64,000 nucleotides of DNA from an uncultured Bacilli bacterium (lineage in GTDB: Bacteria; Bacillota_I; Bacilli_A; RF39; UBA660): NCBI GenBank assembly GCA_934141535.1, contig CAKPCH010000003.1:62001-126000 (forward strand), written 5' to 3'. The first letter of the stretch is position 1; the number at the start of each line of letters is the position of its first letter. A program made the position numbers and the translations under genes. The notes under the pieces are model-generated. The model was given only the letters and a program-made list of their open reading frames with translations. It searched no databases and was not told the DNA's origin. Positions 61,595 through 64,000 of this stretch are shown piece after piece.

Positions 61595-61978
61595 ATGGCT
61601 TATAAATCAAGAAAAAGAAAAGTTAAGAAAAATGTACCAGAAGGTAAGGCTTACATTCATTCTACATTTAATAATACTATCGTAACTATTACAGATAACG
61701 ATGGTAATGCAATAAGTTGGGCTTCTGCAGGAACTTTAGGTTTCAAAGGAAGTAAAAAGTCAACTCCATTCGCAGCTGGTATGAGTGCAGAAGCAACAGG
61801 AAAAGCTGCCTATGATATGGGAATGAGAAAAGTTGAAGTTTTTGTTAAAGGTTTAGGATCAGGTAAAGAAACAGCAATCCGTTCATTACAAACAGCAGGT
61901 TTAGAAATAACATCTATATCTGATGTAACACCTATACCACATAATGGATGTCGTCCACCAAAACGTCCACGTGGATAA
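61595..61978 (+). CDS. rpsK: Ribosomal protein S11
   Basis: The 127-residue protein has GKAYIHSTFNNTIVTITDND and DVTPIPHNGCRPPKRPRG, the invariant S11 end. It lines the platform near the E site. Confidence 0.97.
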   Translation: MAYKSRKRKVKKNVPEGKAYIHSTFNNTIVTITDNDGNAISWASAGTLGFKGSKKSTPFAAGMSAEATGKAAYDMGMRKVEVFVKGLGSGKETAIRSLQTAGLEITSISDVTPIPHNGCRPPKRPRG

Positions 61979-61996
61979 TGAAAGGGGAATGGATTT

Positions 61997-62947
61997 ATGT
62001 TAAATTTTGAAAAACCAGTATATAAAATAACTGAATATATTGAAGATAAAAATTATGGTAAATTTGAACTAGAACCACTTGAAAGAGGATTCGGTACAAC
62101 AATAGGTAATGCGTTAAGAAGAATTATGTTATCAAGCATGCCTGGAAGTGCTATAGTAGCAGTTAAAATAGATGGAGTTATGCATGAATTCCAAACTCTA
62201 CCAGGTGTTGTAGAAGATGTAACTTCTATAGTATTAAACCTTAAAAATGTAGTAGTTAAAAACAATTCTTCAGAAGAAAAAACATTAAAATTATATTCTG
62301 ATAAAGAAGGTGTAGTAACTGCTGCTGATATTTCAGAAGATCCAGAAGTAGAAATAGTTAATAAAGATCAAGTAATAGCTACAATAGCAAAAGGTGGAAA
62401 ACTTGATATGGAATTAATAGTTGCTAATGGACGTGGTTATGTACCATCACAAGAAAATAAAAAATATATAGAAAATCAAAAAATCGGTTTCATTCCAATT
62501 GATGCATTATATTCACCAATTGAAAGAATCAGTTATGAAGTAGATAATGCTCGTGTTGGACAAGATGCTAGCTATGATAAATTAATCATGGAAGTATTTA
62601 CAAAAGGTTCAATTAGACCAGAAGAAGCTATGGCACTTGCTGCTAAAATTATGATAGAACATCTTAATATTATTACTAATTTAAGTGAAATAGCTGATGT
62701 TACAGGAATAATGAATGCAAAACAAGAAGATAGCAAACTTAAAAAATTAGAAACATCAATAGATGATTTAGACTTCTCTGTAAGAGCTTATAACTGCTTA
62801 AAGAGAGCTGGTGTTAATACACTTGGAGATTTAACATCTAAATCAGAAGTTGAAATGATGAAAATTCGTAACTTAGGTAAAAAGTCTTTAAAAGAAGTAA
62901 TCGAAAAGATTAAAGATATGGGACTTAGATTCCGCGAAGACGATTAA
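61997..62947 (+). CDS. rpoA: RNA polymerase alpha subunit
   Basis: The 316-residue protein has the N-terminal dimerisation domain (LEPLERGFGTTIGNALRRIM) and the C-terminal domain with RAYNCLKRAGVNTLGDLTSK and RNLGKKSLKEV. It assembles RNA polymerase and binds UP elements and activators. It is between rpsK and rplQ as usual. Confidence 0.97.
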   Translation: MLNFEKPVYKITEYIEDKNYGKFELEPLERGFGTTIGNALRRIMLSSMPGSAIVAVKIDGVMHEFQTLPGVVEDVTSIVLNLKNVVVKNNSSEEKTLKLYSDKEGVVTAADISEDPEVEIVNKDQVIATIAKGGKLDMELIVANGRGYVPSQENKKYIENQKIGFIPIDALYSPIERISYEVDNARVGQDASYDKLIMEVFTKGSIRPEEAMALAAKIMIEHLNIITNLSEIADVTGIMNAKQEDSKLKKLETSIDDLDFSVRAYNCLKRAGVNTLGDLTSKSEVEMMKIRNLGKKSLKEVIEKIKDMGLRFREDD

Positions 62948-62964
62948 TAGTTAGGAGGAATATT

Positions 62965-63321
62965 ATGGCTTATAGAAAATTAGGACGCACAAATAAACAT
63001 AGAAGAAGTATGCTTGCTAATTTAACTAAAAACGTTATCATGAACGAAAGAATAGAAACAACAGAAACAAGAGCAAAAGAAGTTCGTAAATTTGTTGATA
63101 AAATGATTTCATATGGTAAAGATGGTTCTTTAGTAGCAAGAAGAAAAGCTTTAGCATTCTTACAAAACGATGAAGTAGCAGTAAAGAAAGTATTTGATGA
63201 TTTAGCTGTTCGTTATGCTAACCGTAACGGTGGTTATACAAGAATATTAAAATTAACTGAACGTCGTGGTGATGATGCTTTAATGGTTATTTTAGAATTA
63301 GTTGAAGGGGATACTAAATAG
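62965..63321 (+). CDS. rplQ: Ribosomal protein L17
   Basis: The 118-residue protein begins AYRKLGRTNKHRRSMLANLT and ends with RRGDDALMVILELVE. L17 is at the tunnel exit. Last gene of the cluster; a terminator overlaps its end. Confidence 0.97.
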   Translation: MAYRKLGRTNKHRRSMLANLTKNVIMNERIETTETRAKEVRKFVDKMISYGKDGSLVARRKALAFLQNDEVAVKKVFDDLAVRYANRNGGYTRILKLTERRGDDALMVILELVEGDTK

Positions 63322-63336
63322 TATCTTCTTTTTTTT
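63310..63336 (+). terminator. Terminator of the ribosomal protein cluster
   Basis: GATACT and AGTATC pair across AAAT at the rplQ end and are followed by TTC and a run of eight Ts. Confidence 0.82.
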
Positions 63337-63428
63337 AAAATATACTAATAGTGGCTAATAAAACAATTGAAAATCAATAAATATTGTGATATTATTATAT
63401 GTAGTAGTGTAGAATGGATGTGATTTTT

Positions 63429-64000
63429 TTGGTTAATGTTGTAATATGTGATGACAACGATAAAGACAGAAAAACAGTAGAAATAATAACAAAAAAGTTT
63501 TTAGATAAAAATAATAGAGAAAGCAATTTTTACTTATTTAACGATTATAATAAAGATTTCTATAATATCGTAAATGAAAAATTACCTTCAAGAATATATT
63601 TGTTAGATATAGAAACACCTTCTGCTTCAGGAATAGATATAGCTCGTAACATTAGAAAAAAAGACTTAGATAGTATAATTATATTTTTAACAGCACACGA
63701 AGAATTAGGAAATATTGTATTGAAGAATGATTTAATGTTTTTGTCATTTATTAATAAATTTGATGATGTAGAAAGTAGATTAAATATATCTTTAAAGAAG
63801 GCACTTAATATACTTGGTAAAAAACAAATGATTAAAATAGAAGATAGAAATAATACATATACAATAAATTTAGATGATATATTATATATAACAAAAGATA
63901 GTTTTGAAAGAAAAACAATAATAGTAACTGATTATACAGAATTTAAGGTAAATAACTCATTAAGTGATATAGTATCGGGTTTAGATAATAGATTTGTTCA
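63429..64000 (+). CDS. LytTR-type response regulator, N-terminal part (cut by window edge)
   Basis: The frame from the TTG at 63429 reads VNVVICDDNDKDRKTVEII, the acidic pocket of a receiver domain, then IYLLDIETPSASGIDIAR with the phosphoacceptor Asp, and IIFLTAHEE. From about residue 130 a LytTR DNA-binding domain begins (IKIEDRNNTYTINLDDILYI). This is the AgrA/ComE/LytR layout, usually paired with a histidine kinase and a peptide signal. The rest is outside the window. The start follows GGATGTGAT. Confidence 0.85.
   Translation, partial: MVNVVICDDNDKDRKTVEIITKKFLDKNNRESNFYLFNDYNKDFYNIVNEKLPSRIYLLDIETPSASGIDIARNIRKKDLDSIIIFLTAHEELGNIVLKNDLMFLSFINKFDDVESRLNISLKKALNILGKKQMIKIEDRNNTYTINLDDILYITKDSFERKTIIVTDYTEFKVNNSLSDIVSGLDNRFV

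Overview
The window is chromosomal DNA from a low-GC, Gram-positive bacterium of the Bacilli type, centred on the replication origin. Signs of this are the very AT-rich DNA, strong AGGAGG or AGGTG ribosome binding sites, the Bacillus-like order of origin genes, and ComK, BofA and SpoIIR homologues. UGA is a normal stop (secY and map both end in TGA), so it does not use the Mycoplasma code. The compact SRP RNA and the missing rpmD suggest a reduced lineage near the Erysipelotrichia/RF39/Mollicutes branch; that placement is inference.

Left arm (1-16131, all on the minus strand): the start of pth, then rsmI, a tRNA1(Val)-type methyltransferase, ricT, holB, bofA, recR, ybaB, dnaX, tadA, a 400-bp intergenic region with five parS sites and the SRP RNA gene, gyrA, gyrB, recF, a ComK homologue, dnaN and dnaA. 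oriC lies between dnaA and rpmH (about 16132-16619), with a dense set of DnaA-box-like nonamers and one Noc-type site. Transcription points away from this locus on both sides, as expected for a bidirectional origin.

Right arm (16620-49035): rpmH, rnpA, yidC, jag, mnmE, mnmG, rsmG and a Noc/ParB paralogue with a long repetitive tail. Then comes a block not found at this place in Bacillus: uvrB, yvlD-like, lgt, an AGCS symporter, ung, spoIIR, mntP/ytaF-like, murA, an SGNH-fold protein without its catalytic residues, a BI-1 family protein, rpmE, a DUF421 protein, a Nudix hydrolase, a DNA-entry-type nuclease, typA, and a short minus-strand pair (XRE regulator and ddl). The Bacillus-like order resumes with parA, parB, mscS, a DUF951 protein, an AbgT-like transporter, ychF, rpsF-ssb-rpsR and a RpoD-type sigma factor.

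Ribosomal region (49101-63336): one long S10-spc-alpha cluster from rpsJ to rplQ, including secY, adk, map, infA, rpmJ and rpoA, with no rpmD gene. The window ends inside a LytTR-type response regulator.

The genes form connected sets: replication and its control (dnaA, dnaN, recF, gyrAB, oriC), chromosome segregation and nucleoid occlusion (parA, parB, noc, parS, candidate Noc sites), translation and protein export (ribosomal cluster, SRP RNA, yidC, secY), and traces of competence (comK, nuclease) and sporulation (bofA, spoIIR). I see no rRNA or tRNA genes, insertion sequences, prophage or CRISPR array.
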